Source: an uncultured Collinsella sp. (GTDB lineage Bacteria; Actinomycetota; Coriobacteriia; Coriobacteriales; Coriobacteriaceae). Taken from it: a stretch of 64,000 bases of DNA. Positions 15,991 through 24,332 of this stretch are shown piece after piece (position 1 is the first letter of the stretch; each line of letters starts with the position of its first letter). Under the pieces are notes generated by a model, which was given only the letters and a program-made list of their open reading frames with translations, was not told the origin of the DNA and searched no databases. A program made the position numbers and the translations under genes. Where the stretch lies: assembly GCA_958443615.1 (NCBI GenBank), contig CAUCLI010000002.1, forward strand, positions 62,001-126,000. The letters are read 5' to 3'.

Positions 15991-18552
15991 CTACTCCTCG
16001 CCTCCTTCCTCATGCGCGCCAGGAAGGGCGCGGCCCAACTCGCGGCGCATCTCGTCCTTCGACAAGCCGCTCATACGCACCTGGTCCCTCAGGCTCCGGC
16101 GCAGGTACTCGACCACGATCATGTACGCGTCCGCCCCGATCACGGCGGCGATCCACAGCAGCAGCATCACGAGCTTGCCGTCGATATCGAGGTCGAGGGT
16201 CGCGGTGAGGACGAACAGCAGGACGGGCAGGCCGAACACGAGCCAGAAGCCCATCTTGATGAGCGAGGGGTACCGGCGCTCGAAACGGTCGAGGCGCTCG
16301 ACGACGTCGCGGCGATACGCCTTGGTGTCGAGCAGGGCGCGCACGGTTGAGCGCAGGGAGAAGTGCTCGCATGCCATGCCGTCGTGCTCGCAGATCATCA
16401 CGCCCGTGCCGGCGAGCTCGTGGTCGAACAAGACGTTGAGATTGAGCAGCTTCGGCCTGAGCCACACGCCAACGACCAGGGCGATGACCAGGAAGACGGC
16501 GAGCGAGGCGAGGTTCAGGAGGTAATCCGCACCGTACATGCCGCCGATGGTCTCGCGCATGGCGTTGATGCCGTAGGTGAACGGCAGCAGCGGGTGAAGG
16601 GCCTGGAAGAATCCGGGCATCATCTCGATCGGGTACATGCCCGAGGAACCGGGGATCTGAACGATGACGAGGATGACGCCGATCGCCTTGCCGATGTGCT
16701 TGAACGAGATCGCCAGCGCGTAGATGATGTTCACATACACGAACGAGGTGAAGATGCCCGCGAGCATGAACAGCGCCGGGTGATCGCATTGAATCCCGAG
16801 CGCGAGGTCGCCCGCGCAGACGATCACCGACTGCACGAAGCCGAGCAGCACCATCAGCATCCAACGGCCGAAGTATCCCTGGTTCGCGGTGAAGCGCCCC
16901 ACACCCTCGCCGTCGACTTCCAGCTTGAATATGGCGATCAGGACGAAGCCGCCCACCCACAGCGCCAAATTGGTGTAAAACGGCGTGACTCCGGAGCCGT
17001 AGTTGGCGACCGGGTACACCGCCTCCGTCTTGAGCGTCACGGGGGCGGACATGAAATCGGCCATGTCGGCGGGGTCCATGTCGAGGATCGTGGCGAGCTC
17101 GCCCGCCGCCTCGGAGGTGCGCAGCGCGGTGAGGTCGGTCGCGACGCTCTCGAGCGTCAGCTGCAGGTCGGCGAGGGTCTTATCGGAACTGGCCAACGCC
17201 TGCTTGGTCTGGTCAAGCATGGCGTCGAGCTGGTCGAGCATGGCGATGGACTGGCCGATGGCGGGCGTCAGGCTCCGCACCACGCCGGTGAGGTCGCCCG
17301 AGACATTCGAGAACGCGTCGAGGCCGTCGCTCAACTGCGGCATGACCTCATCGTTGATGCGCTTCTGCGTCTTGCCGAGGCCGTCCACGCTCCCCTGGAT
17401 GGCATCGTTCACGGTACCGGAGGCCTTCTCGATCGCCGCGGCATCATCGCCCATGGCGTCGCTTTGGCTCTGCAGCCCGTCCTTCACCTTCTGAAGCCCG
17501 GCGTTTTGCTGCTCGAGTTTGCGAATGAAGACCTCGACATCACCGCTATCGCCCATCGAGCCGTTGATCTTGCGCAGCGCCTCGATGGCGCGCGTGTTGG
17601 AATCGATCACGGCCTGGAAGTCGATGAGGGAGATGTCGATCTTGGTCTTGGCGGAAGCGGCGGCGCCGGCGATGGACCCGATCGCCGCGTCGGCGTCCGT
17701 CGCGGTGGTGCCCAGGTGCATGGCGCCCGTGGACAGCGCGCCGGAAAGCGCCGTGTGGAAATCGCGGGCGGCGGAACGCGTCGTGCCGAGCAGGTCGTCC
17801 CCGCGCTGCAGGGCCTCCACGAGGGCGGGCGCCTCCTCATCCATGCCGGTGAGGGCGCTCTTGGCATCGGCGGTCGCCTTCTTGGCGGCGTCGATGGTAT
17901 CGCCCATGTCGGTGAGCCCCGCGCGGACCTGCCGCAACGCGTCCACGGAGCCGGCGACGTCCTCGAGCACGCCCTCTTGGGCGCTCTGACCGGCCTCGTC
18001 CACATGGACTCCGAGCTTTTGGGCCTCGCTCACGAGGGTGCTCGTCACCGTTCCCACGAAGGTCTCGTTGAGCTGCTCCTCGATCGTCTCGGCACCGGTG
18101 TCGGTCACCTTCGGTGCGATGGCGTTCTTCTTCTCATTCACGAGATAGGTGAGCTTCGGCTGCTCGAATTCACCCGTGAGCATGCTCGTGAGCTTCTCGC
18201 TGAAGTCCTTCGGAATGATGATGGCGGCGTAGTAATCTCCGCGACGCACCCCCCTCTCCGCGGTCTCGGCATCCGTGAAGACCCAGCCCAGATCGTGGTT
18301 CTCCTTGAGCTTCTCCATGGTCTCAGCGCCGGCGTTGAGCGTGCCCGTGAGCTCGTTCTCCACGCCCTCGTCCTCATTGGCGACGGCTATCTTGACGCCC
18401 GCGGTGCTTCCGTAAGGATCCCAGTTCGCCTCGATGTTGTACCAGGCGTACAGGGACGGGATGATGCACACGCCGATCGTGATGACCATCGCCACTGGGT
18501 TGCGCAGCAGACGAAGCACGTCGCGCTTGAAGATCTCGATAGCTTTTCTCAC
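15991..18552 (-). CDS. YhgE/Pip-family membrane protein (ABC-2 permease-like), 853 aa
   Basis: This 853-residue paralogue of the next gene has the same layout: N-terminal helix with IPSLYAWYNIEANWDPYGSTAG, a large extracytoplasmic coiled-coil-rich domain, and a C-terminal ABC-2-like membrane domain. It differs by a C-terminal extension of roughly 120 residues with two more hydrophobic segments (for example GFWLVFGLPVLLFVLTATLDLDI) and a charged end. The GTG start follows AAAAGGG. It is the first gene of the operon and lies behind a promoter whose spacer contains a palindrome. Confidence 0.85.
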   Translation of the reverse strand: MRKAIEIFKRDVLRLLRNPVAMVITIGVCIIPSLYAWYNIEANWDPYGSTAGVKIAVANEDEGVENELTGTLNAGAETMEKLKENHDLGWVFTDAETAERGVRRGDYYAAIIIPKDFSEKLTSMLTGEFEQPKLTYLVNEKKNAIAPKVTDTGAETIEEQLNETFVGTVTSTLVSEAQKLGVHVDEAGQSAQEGVLEDVAGSVDALRQVRAGLTDMGDTIDAAKKATADAKSALTGMDEEAPALVEALQRGDDLLGTTRSAARDFHTALSGALSTGAMHLGTTATDADAAIGSIAGAAASAKTKIDISLIDFQAVIDSNTRAIEALRKINGSMGDSGDVEVFIRKLEQQNAGLQKVKDGLQSQSDAMGDDAAAIEKASGTVNDAIQGSVDGLGKTQKRINDEVMPQLSDGLDAFSNVSGDLTGVVRSLTPAIGQSIAMLDQLDAMLDQTKQALASSDKTLADLQLTLESVATDLTALRTSEAAGELATILDMDPADMADFMSAPVTLKTEAVYPVANYGSGVTPFYTNLALWVGGFVLIAIFKLEVDGEGVGRFTANQGYFGRWMLMVLLGFVQSVIVCAGDLALGIQCDHPALFMLAGIFTSFVYVNIIYALAISFKHIGKAIGVILVIVQIPGSSGMYPIEMMPGFFQALHPLLPFTYGINAMRETIGGMYGADYLLNLASLAVFLVIALVVGVWLRPKLLNLNVLFDHELAGTGVMICEHDGMACEHFSLRSTVRALLDTKAYRRDVVERLDRFERRYPSLIKMGFWLVFGLPVLLFVLTATLDLDIDGKLVMLLLWIAAVIGADAYMIVVEYLRRSLRDQVRMSGLSKDEMRRELGRALPGAHEEGGEE

Positions 18553-18596
18553 GCCAGTTTCACCCTTTTACCTTGCGTTTCATTGTTCGGGGCAGA

Positions 18597-18680
18597 ACTA
18601 TACTACGCAAGTTAGTAAAACAACAGGTGTAACGGTAACTGACGCACGTCTTAATAGTTTCTGCAAACTAGCGGTGTCAA
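18597..18680 (-). promoter_or_regulatory. Promoter and operator of the YhgE operon
   Basis: On the minus strand TTGACA (18675-18680) and TATTAA (18651-18656) are separated by 18 bases. A perfect 6-4-6 palindrome TAGTTTCTGCAAACTA (18655-18670) fills the spacer, an ideal place for a repressor. A second -10-like TATAGT lies at 18597-18602. The leader to the GTG is about 90 bases. Confidence 0.65.
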
Positions 18681-18742
18681 TTAGGTGGCACGCGACGGCG
18701 CGACGCCAACCGCCACGACGCGACGCCGCCCGTCACCATATG

Positions 18743-18776
18743 AAGACCGAGGCGCCCGTCGGGACGCCCCGGTCTT
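18743..18776 (-). terminator. Terminator after htpG
   Basis: An interrupted stem (AAGACCG and GGCG arms pairing with CGCC and CGGTCTT) lies about 40 bases past the htpG stop. The U-tract is short. Confidence 0.65.
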
Positions 18777-18815
18777 TGCACGATTCTCTCGTTTTCAGGA
18801 AAGTCGCTCGAAAAG

Positions 18816-20840
18816 CTACATCAGCTCGCAGACGCTCTGGGCAAAGGCCACCGGATCGGCGGGCAGGATGCCCTCGACGAGCAGCGCCTGGTCGTAGAGC
18901 AAGCCGGCGTACAGCGCGAGCTTGTCCTTGTCACCGGCGTCATGTGCGGCCACCAGCTTATCGAACACGGCATGCTTGGCGTTGAGCTCGAGCACGCGCT
19001 GGGTCTTGGGCATCTCGCCGCGATCGGCCTCGGGGCCGCGGGCGAGGACCTTCTCCATCTCGAGCGACAGCGGGCCCTCGGTGGTGATGCAGGCGGGCGC
19101 GTCGGTCAGGCGAGCGGAGACCGCGACCTTCTCGACCTTGTCACCCAGGGCCTCCTTCATGGCGTCGAACAGGTCGCCGTGCTCCTTCGTGGCCTCCTCG
19201 GCGTCCTTCTTCTCATCCTCGGTTGCCAGGTCGAGGTCGCCGGTCGCGACGTTCTTGAGCTCCAGGAAGCGATCTTCGGTCTCCGGCTCGGCACCGTCGG
19301 CGACGGCCTTGGCGGCAGCCTCGCGGGCGGCGTCGTCCTCGTAGACCTTCGGCATGTTCTTGGCGGTGTAGCCGCGCATGGCCTGGAAGGTGAATTCATC
19401 GACGTCTGCCGTGAGCAGCAGCACATCGTAACCGCGATCGAGCACGCCCTTCACGACGGGCATCTTGGCGAGGCGGTCGCGATCGTCGCCGGCAGCGTAG
19501 TAAACGGCCTTCTGCCCCTCGGGCATCGCGGCGGCGTACTCGGCGAGCGTCACCATCTTGTTCTCACGGGCGCTCCAGAACAGCAGCAGGTCGGCAAGCT
19601 CGTCGGCCTTCATGCCGTAGCTCGAGTAGATGCCGAACTTGAGGCCGCGGCCGAAATTCTCGAAGAACGTCTCATAGGCCTCGCGGTCGGTGTCGCGCAT
19701 CTTCTCGAGCTCGCTGGTGACGCGCTTCTCCACGCGGCGTGCGATGGCCTTGAGCTGACGGTCGTGCTGCAGGGTCTCGCGGGAGATGTTGAGTGAGACG
19801 TCCTGGGAGTCGACGACGCCGCGGACGAAGTTATAGTAGTCGGGCAGCAAGTCGGCGCACTTGTCCATGATCAGAACGTTGGAGCTATAGAGCGCCAGGC
19901 CCTTCTCGTAGTCCTTGCTATACAGGTCGAACGGGGCGCGACTGGGGATGAACAGCAGCGCGTCGTACTCGAGCGCGCCTTCGGCGTGGAAGCTCACCGT
20001 GCGCGCAGGGTCCTCGAAATCGTGGAACGTGGACTTGTAGAACTCGTTGTAGTCCTCATCGGAAACGTCGGAGCTGCGCTTCTTCCAAATCGGGGTCATG
20101 GAGTTGATCGTGTCGAGCTCCTTGTAATCCTCGTACTCCGGCGTGTAGTCGTCGCCGGCATCCTCGGGGCGCTCCTTCTCGCGGCTCTTGGTGACCATCA
20201 TCTGAACCGGATATCGCACATAGTTGCTGTAGCGCTTGATGAGGTCCTTGAGGCCCCACTCGGACAGGAAGGTGTCGTAATTCTCGCCGGGCTCGCCGTT
20301 CTCACCGGGGACGTTCTCGCGGATGGTGAGGATGACATCGGTGCCGTGCCCGGAGCGCTCGGCCTCCTCGATGGTGTAACCCTCGAGACCGTCGGACTCC
20401 CACACATGCGCGACGTCCTCGCCGTAGGCGCGGCTGACCACGCGGACCTTGGAAGCGACCATGAACGCGGAGTAGAAACCCACGCCGAATTGGCCGATGA
20501 TGTCGACGTCGGCACCCTGATGCTCGGCGTTCGCCTGCTTGAACTCCTGGCTGCCGGAATGAGCGATGGTGCCGAGGTTGTTCTCGAGGTCCTCGGCGGT
20601 CATGCCGATGCCGTTGTCGGAAACGGTGAGAGTGCGAGCGTCCTTGTCGAAAGAGATGCGGATGGCGAGATCATCGTCACCGAGTTGGACGCTGGAATCG
20701 GAAAGGCTCTTGAAATTGAGCTTGTCCACCGCGTCCGAAGCATTGGAGATGAGCTCGCGAAGGAAGATCTCCTTATTGGTGTAAATCGAATTGATCATAA
20801 GGTCGAGGAGCTTCTTGCTCTCAGTTTTGAATTGTTGCAT
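18816..20840 (-). CDS. htpG: Chaperone HtpG (Hsp90 family)
   Basis: This 674-residue Hsp90 chaperone has the N-terminal ATPase motifs ELISNASDAVDKL (about 29-41) and DNGIGM (about 75-80), then GQFGVGFYSAFMV, followed by the middle and C-terminal dimerisation domains. It is somewhat longer than E. coli HtpG (624 residues) because of insertions and a charged Glu/Ala-rich stretch near residue 530. It is a single-gene unit: a HAIR-like operator lies about 110 bases upstream and a terminator follows. It should act in cytoplasmic stress protein folding. Confidence 0.95.
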   Translation of the reverse strand: MQQFKTESKKLLDLMINSIYTNKEIFLRELISNASDAVDKLNFKSLSDSSVQLGDDDLAIRISFDKDARTLTVSDNGIGMTAEDLENNLGTIAHSGSQEFKQANAEHQGADVDIIGQFGVGFYSAFMVASKVRVVSRAYGEDVAHVWESDGLEGYTIEEAERSGHGTDVILTIRENVPGENGEPGENYDTFLSEWGLKDLIKRYSNYVRYPVQMMVTKSREKERPEDAGDDYTPEYEDYKELDTINSMTPIWKKRSSDVSDEDYNEFYKSTFHDFEDPARTVSFHAEGALEYDALLFIPSRAPFDLYSKDYEKGLALYSSNVLIMDKCADLLPDYYNFVRGVVDSQDVSLNISRETLQHDRQLKAIARRVEKRVTSELEKMRDTDREAYETFFENFGRGLKFGIYSSYGMKADELADLLLFWSARENKMVTLAEYAAAMPEGQKAVYYAAGDDRDRLAKMPVVKGVLDRGYDVLLLTADVDEFTFQAMRGYTAKNMPKVYEDDAAREAAAKAVADGAEPETEDRFLELKNVATGDLDLATEDEKKDAEEATKEHGDLFDAMKEALGDKVEKVAVSARLTDAPACITTEGPLSLEMEKVLARGPEADRGEMPKTQRVLELNAKHAVFDKLVAAHDAGDKDKLALYAGLLYDQALLVEGILPADPVAFAQSVCELM

Positions 20841-20950
20841 GCTGAAATGCCCTTTCTACTGCTGTCAGGCCGGCTTTCGCAGGTCCATGCGCCGGCAGAC
20901 GGCGCACCGATGTTCAACGCTTTTCATAGTACCCATAATTGCACTCATAA

Positions 20951-20975
20951 AACCTAAGTCCTTATCACTCAGGTT
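20951..20975 (-). promoter_or_regulatory. HAIR-like (HspR-type) operator upstream of htpG
   Basis: A 9-7-9 dyad reads AACCTGAGT-N7-ACTTAGGTT on the minus strand with one mismatch between arms. The HspR HAIR consensus is CTTGAGT-N7-ACTCAAG, so the spacing is exact and 11 of 14 bases match. It lies just upstream of a -10-like TACTAT at 20926-20931 and would overlap the -35 region. Confidence 0.55.
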
Positions 20976-21231
20976 TAGATGACACATTTATCTTCCTGGA
21001 TGCTCTCCCCACTGCCGGCGGCGCGATCCCAAAACACGCATTGCAAATCATCGATTTCAGCGACTCTGGTCAATAACCGCATTCATACAGTGGTTCAGCA
21101 ATTATGAGATACATGAGCAGCGAGTGATCTCTCCGCATATCGAGACTTATTATTAAGAAGATGCCTCAATATTTGCAGTACGAGGCTCTTGCCTCGATTC
21201 GCCCGGCAATACCCTCCGCAACCACCGCGAA

Positions 21232-21282
21232 GAATACTGTACGAAACTATTTTTTGACCACTGCCGAAATAATCGATCAGCC
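21232..21282 (+). promoter_or_regulatory. Conserved 51-nt upstream element, copy A
   Basis: This segment is identical at 34 of 51 positions, without gaps, to 31150-31200 before the D-Ala-D-Ala carboxypeptidase gene. Shared blocks are ATACTGTA, TTTTTGACCAC and CGA. TTGACC (21255-21260) would be the -35 box; the -10 position (TCAGCC) is poor here. Confidence 0.5.
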
Positions 21283-21308
21283 TGCTTAAAAGGATGTATC
21301 GTCTATAC

Positions 21309-22274
21309 ATGGAAGGAACTGTTTGCGCATGCGGCGCTTCCGCACTTGAACTATATCGATCGAGCAAGCGCCTCATCCCGACGCTCCTCGATAAACCGAG
21401 AACCGGCCAGGTCGCCGGGCTTGCGATTCCGCCTCGACAATTTTTAGAAGACGATATGTCGGCGCACGGCGTCACCGAGCGACCTTACCACGTCTTGGTC
21501 GATGGCAACCGTGGATACAACCCACGGCAGGACATCCATGCCATCGCCTGCTATCAACCACTCCCACCTCGATCGCTCATTAAGATTGACAGCGACTTTT
21601 GGACAACGGGCCCCGAACTTACTTTCATTCAACTTTGCGGCGACGAAAGCTGGAGCGACCTCGACGTCATCTCCTTGGGATATGAGCTCTGCGGGACCTA
21701 TGTTCTCGACGATTCTTGGGACGGTCTCACCTGCATAGAGACGCCACCCACATCCATCGAAAAAATCGGCAGACTCATCAATTCAATTCATAGGGTCACC
21801 GGCGTCAAACGCGCGAGAGATCTCGTGAGACACGTGCACGACCTGTCAAATTCTCCTATGGAGACCATTCTTGCCATGCTCATTTCCCTGCCAACCACAA
21901 AGGGCGGGTTGGGCCTTGGCCCCATCTCTTTGAACTATCCCGTTTCAACCCCCGTAGGGCAGAGGCGCGTCGATATCGCCTTCCCAAAGCAACGGGTTGG
22001 ACTTGAGTACCAGGGCAAGGAATTCCATTCCATCGAGGCGGCGGGCCGAGACGCGCGCCGACAGAACAAGATCGTCGGATCGGGATTCACGATATTGAAC
22101 GTCTGGTATGAGGATCTCGCCGATGAGCACCTGTTCCAACAGCTCGTCACCGACCTGTTCCGTGCGCTGGGCATCCGAATGCGCATCCGAGTCACCGGAT
22201 ACCATACGCTTCAAAAGCTTCTGCGTATGCATCTGATGCCCGCAATCAAGGCATACGGAAGCAACGAGTTCTAG
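21309..22274 (+). CDS. Hypothetical protein with C-terminal DUF559/Vsr-like nuclease domain
   Basis: This protein of about 321 residues has two parts. The N-terminal 200 residues resemble the AbiEi-like region found in many actinobacterial DUF559 proteins (CACGASALELYRS start; SDLDVISLGYELCGTY). The C-terminal part has a PD-(D/E)xK-like pattern: RVDIAFPKQRVGLEYQGKEFH, then RDARRQNKIVGSGFTILNV. The candidate catalytic acids are the D of VDIAF and the E of LEYQ. Start choice is unsure: the ATG at 21309 opens with the family-like MEGTVCACG, while an ATG five codons earlier directly abuts AAAAGG. It is the only plus-strand gene between htpG and the transketolase operon and has lower GC, which suggests acquisition. 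Its role is unknown; defence is a guess. Confidence 0.65.
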   Translation: MEGTVCACGASALELYRSSKRLIPTLLDKPRTGQVAGLAIPPRQFLEDDMSAHGVTERPYHVLVDGNRGYNPRQDIHAIACYQPLPPRSLIKIDSDFWTTGPELTFIQLCGDESWSDLDVISLGYELCGTYVLDDSWDGLTCIETPPTSIEKIGRLINSIHRVTGVKRARDLVRHVHDLSNSPMETILAMLISLPTTKGGLGLGPISLNYPVSTPVGQRRVDIAFPKQRVGLEYQGKEFHSIEAAGRDARRQNKIVGSGFTILNVWYEDLADEHLFQQLVTDLFRALGIRMRIRVTGYHTLQKLLRMHLMPAIKAYGSNEF

Positions 22275-22302
22275 CGAAGCGGGCCCCGGCGATCGCCGCC
22301 AT

Positions 22303-22338
22303 AAAAACACGGCGCCGCAATCATGCGACGCCGTGTTT
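22303..22338. terminator. Bidirectional terminator between convergent genes
   Basis: A stem AAACACGGCG / CGCCGTGTTT, extended by CGC/GCG across a single-base bulge, is flanked by A- and T-runs. It serves both the plus-strand nuclease-like gene and the minus-strand transketolase operon. Confidence 0.88.
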
Positions 22339-22375
22339 CGCTGCATTGCATACCGCAAGCAGATGGAAAATCGCG

Positions 22376-23317
22376 CTAGGCCAGAACCTCGCGGACGGCG
22401 GAGGCGACGCCATCGGCGTTCAAGCCGTACTTGTCCAGCAGCTCGAGCGCCGGGCCGGACTCGCCGTAGACGTCGCGAACGCCCACGCGCTTCACGGGGA
22501 CCGGGTTGTGCTCGCACAAGACGGCGGCGCATGCCTCGCCCAAGCCGCCGATGACGGAGTGCTCCTCGACGGTGACCACACGGCCGGTCTTGGCCGCAGA
22601 GGCGAGCAGCGTCTCCTCGTCCAGAGGCTTGATGGTGTGCATGTTGATGACCTCGGCGGAAATGCCCTCGGCGGCGAGCGCATCAGCGGCCTCGAGCGCG
22701 GCGGAGACCATGAGACCGCAGGCCACGATGGACACATCGGTGCCCTCGCGCATCACGATCGCGCGACCGAGTTCGAACTCATAGTTCTCGGGGTCGTTGA
22801 TCACCGGCGCCGCCAGACGACCAAGGCGCAGGTAGAATGGGCCGTCGGTGGCGTAGGCGCAGCGGGTGGCGGCACGGGCCTCCACGTCGTCGGCGGGGAC
22901 GACCACCGTCATGCCGGGGATGGTGCGCATGAGGGCGATATCCTCGTTGCACTGGTGCGTGGCACCGTCCTCGCCCACGGAGATGCCGGCGTGCGTGGCG
23001 CCGATCTTCACATTGAGGTGCGGGTAGCCGATGGAGTTGCGGATCTGCTCGTAGGCGCGGCCGGCGGCGAACATGGCGAAGGTGCTCGCGAAGGCGACGC
23101 GACCGGTGGTGGCGACGCCCGCGGCGAGGCCCATCATGTTGCCCTCGGCGATGCCGGCATTGAAGAAGCGATCGGGATAGGCGGCCTTGAACTTTGCCGT
23201 CTGAGTGGCGGCGGCGAGGTCGGCGTCGAAGACCAGGAAGTCGTCGTGCTCGGCGCCCAGCTCGACCAAGGTCTCACCGTAGCTGACGCGGGTGGCGATT
23301 CTCTTCTCGTCTGCCAT
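22376..23317 (-). CDS. Transketolase, C-terminal subunit
   Basis: This 313-residue subunit carries the pyrimidine-binding and C-terminal domains of a split transketolase (compare 1-deoxyxylulose-5-phosphate synthase-like halves). It has FDADLAAATQ, the conserved glutamate region FFNAGIAEGNMMGLAAG, and the C-terminal VEEHSVIGGLGEA. With the upstream subunit it would transfer two-carbon units between sugar phosphates in the non-oxidative pentose phosphate pathway. The ATG at 23317 lies 4 bases after the N-subunit stop and follows AGGAGG; the longer open frame is a shadow. Confidence 0.93.
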   Translation of the reverse strand: MADEKRIATRVSYGETLVELGAEHDDFLVFDADLAAATQTAKFKAAYPDRFFNAGIAEGNMMGLAAGVATTGRVAFASTFAMFAAGRAYEQIRNSIGYPHLNVKIGATHAGISVGEDGATHQCNEDIALMRTIPGMTVVVPADDVEARAATRCAYATDGPFYLRLGRLAAPVINDPENYEFELGRAIVMREGTDVSIVACGLMVSAALEAADALAAEGISAEVINMHTIKPLDEETLLASAAKTGRVVTVEEHSVIGGLGEACAAVLCEHNPVPVKRVGVRDVYGESGPALELLDKYGLNADGVASAVREVLA

Positions 23318-23321
23318 AGCT

Positions 23322-24143
23322 CTAAGCCTCCTTCGCGAGCTCGGCCATGGCCTGCTCGAACTGCTCGTCGTTAGGGGCCTTGCCGTGCCAGCCCACCTGC
23401 CCCTCCATGAAGGAGACGCCCTTGCCCTTGACCGTCTCGGCCACGATGCACACCGGCTTGCCGGTGACGGCGCGCGCCTCATCGAAGGCAGCGCGGATCT
23501 GAGCCATGTCATTGCCGTCCGCCAGCTCGATCACATGGAACTTGAAGGCGGCGAACTTGTCGGCGATGGGCATCGCGGAGTTGACCTCCTCGATGCTGCC
23601 GTCGATCTGCAGACCGTTGTGGTCGACGATGAGGCAGAGGTTGTCCAGCTGCTGGTTGCCCGCGAACATGGCGGCCTCCCAGACCTGGCCCTCCTCGATC
23701 TCGCCGTCGCCAAGCAGGCAGTAGGTGCGATAGGCATCGCCCCAGTGCTTGGCGGCGAGCGCCATGCCCACAGCCGCGGAGATGCCCTGACCCAGGGAGC
23801 CGGTGGACATGTCGACGCCGGGGGTGTCGTTCATGTTGGGATGGCCCTGGAGGTGGCAGCCGACATGGCGCAGGGACTCGAGGTCCTCCTTGGGGAAGAA
23901 GCCGCGCTCGGCGAGGGCCGCATACAGCGCGGGAGCGCAGTGGCCCTTGGAGAGCACGAAGCGGTCGCGGTCGGCGCGACGCGGGTCTGCCGGGTCGACG
24001 TTCATCTCCTCGAAGTAGAGGTAGGTGATGATGTCGGCGGCGCCGAGCGACCCGCCGGGATGGCCGGACTTCGCGGCGTGCGTCCCGACCACGACCCCCT
24101 TCCTGACCTCATTGGCAACCTGGATGAGTTCCTCATCGCTCAT
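23322..24143 (-). CDS. Transketolase, N-terminal subunit
   Basis: This 273-residue subunit binds thiamine diphosphate through GDGEIEEGQVWEAAMFAGNQQLDNL (the GDG-N motif) and has the SGHPGGSLGAADI start and HNGLQIDG segment typical of transketolases. Split transketolases are common in Archaea, Firmicutes and Coriobacteriia. AGGAGGC precedes the ATG. The operon has its own promoter (24189-24216) and a LacI/CcpA-like palindrome about 60 bases further upstream. Confidence 0.93.
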   Translation of the reverse strand: MSDEELIQVANEVRKGVVVGTHAAKSGHPGGSLGAADIITYLYFEEMNVDPADPRRADRDRFVLSKGHCAPALYAALAERGFFPKEDLESLRHVGCHLQGHPNMNDTPGVDMSTGSLGQGISAAVGMALAAKHWGDAYRTYCLLGDGEIEEGQVWEAAMFAGNQQLDNLCLIVDHNGLQIDGSIEEVNSAMPIADKFAAFKFHVIELADGNDMAQIRAAFDEARAVTGKPVCIVAETVKGKGVSFMEGQVGWHGKAPNDEQFEQAMAELAKEA

Positions 24144-24188
24144 GGACGATGCCTCCTTGTGGGTGAGCGGTGCGTAATGTACGCGTCA

Positions 24189-24216
24189 ATGATAGCGGCA
24201 CAAGCGGCGCGGACAA
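24189..24216 (-). promoter_or_regulatory. Promoter of the transketolase operon
   Basis: On the minus strand TTGTCC (24211-24216) and TATCAT (24189-24194) are 16 bases apart, about 46 bases before the start codon. Confidence 0.55.
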
Positions 24217-24275
24217 CGCAAGCAAACGGTAAATTCAAAACTATTTTTTTCGCAAATACGGTCATCTACCTGCGA

Positions 24276-24287
24276 TAAAGCGCTTTA
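24276..24287. promoter_or_regulatory. LacI/CcpA-type operator-like palindrome
   Basis: A perfect 12-bp palindrome TAAAGCGCTTTA in the context TGGTAAAGCGCTTTATC matches the core of catabolite-responsive and LacI-family operators. It lies between the transaldolase gene and the transketolase promoter, so it could act on the transketolase operon. Confidence 0.5.
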
Positions 24288-24332
24288 CCATAAATCGATT
24301 CCGAGAGGTGCCGAACACCTTGCGAACCCCCT

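Larger units (their letters stand above)
20841..21308. other. AT-richer intergenic region between divergent htpG and nuclease-like gene
   Basis: This 468-base gap has no supported gene. It holds the htpG promoter region with the 20951-20975 dyad, a perfect 6-4-6 hairpin CGAGGCTCTTGCCTCG (21181-21196), and the conserved element at 21232-21282. Its base composition is visibly lower in GC than the flanking genes. Confidence 0.7.
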
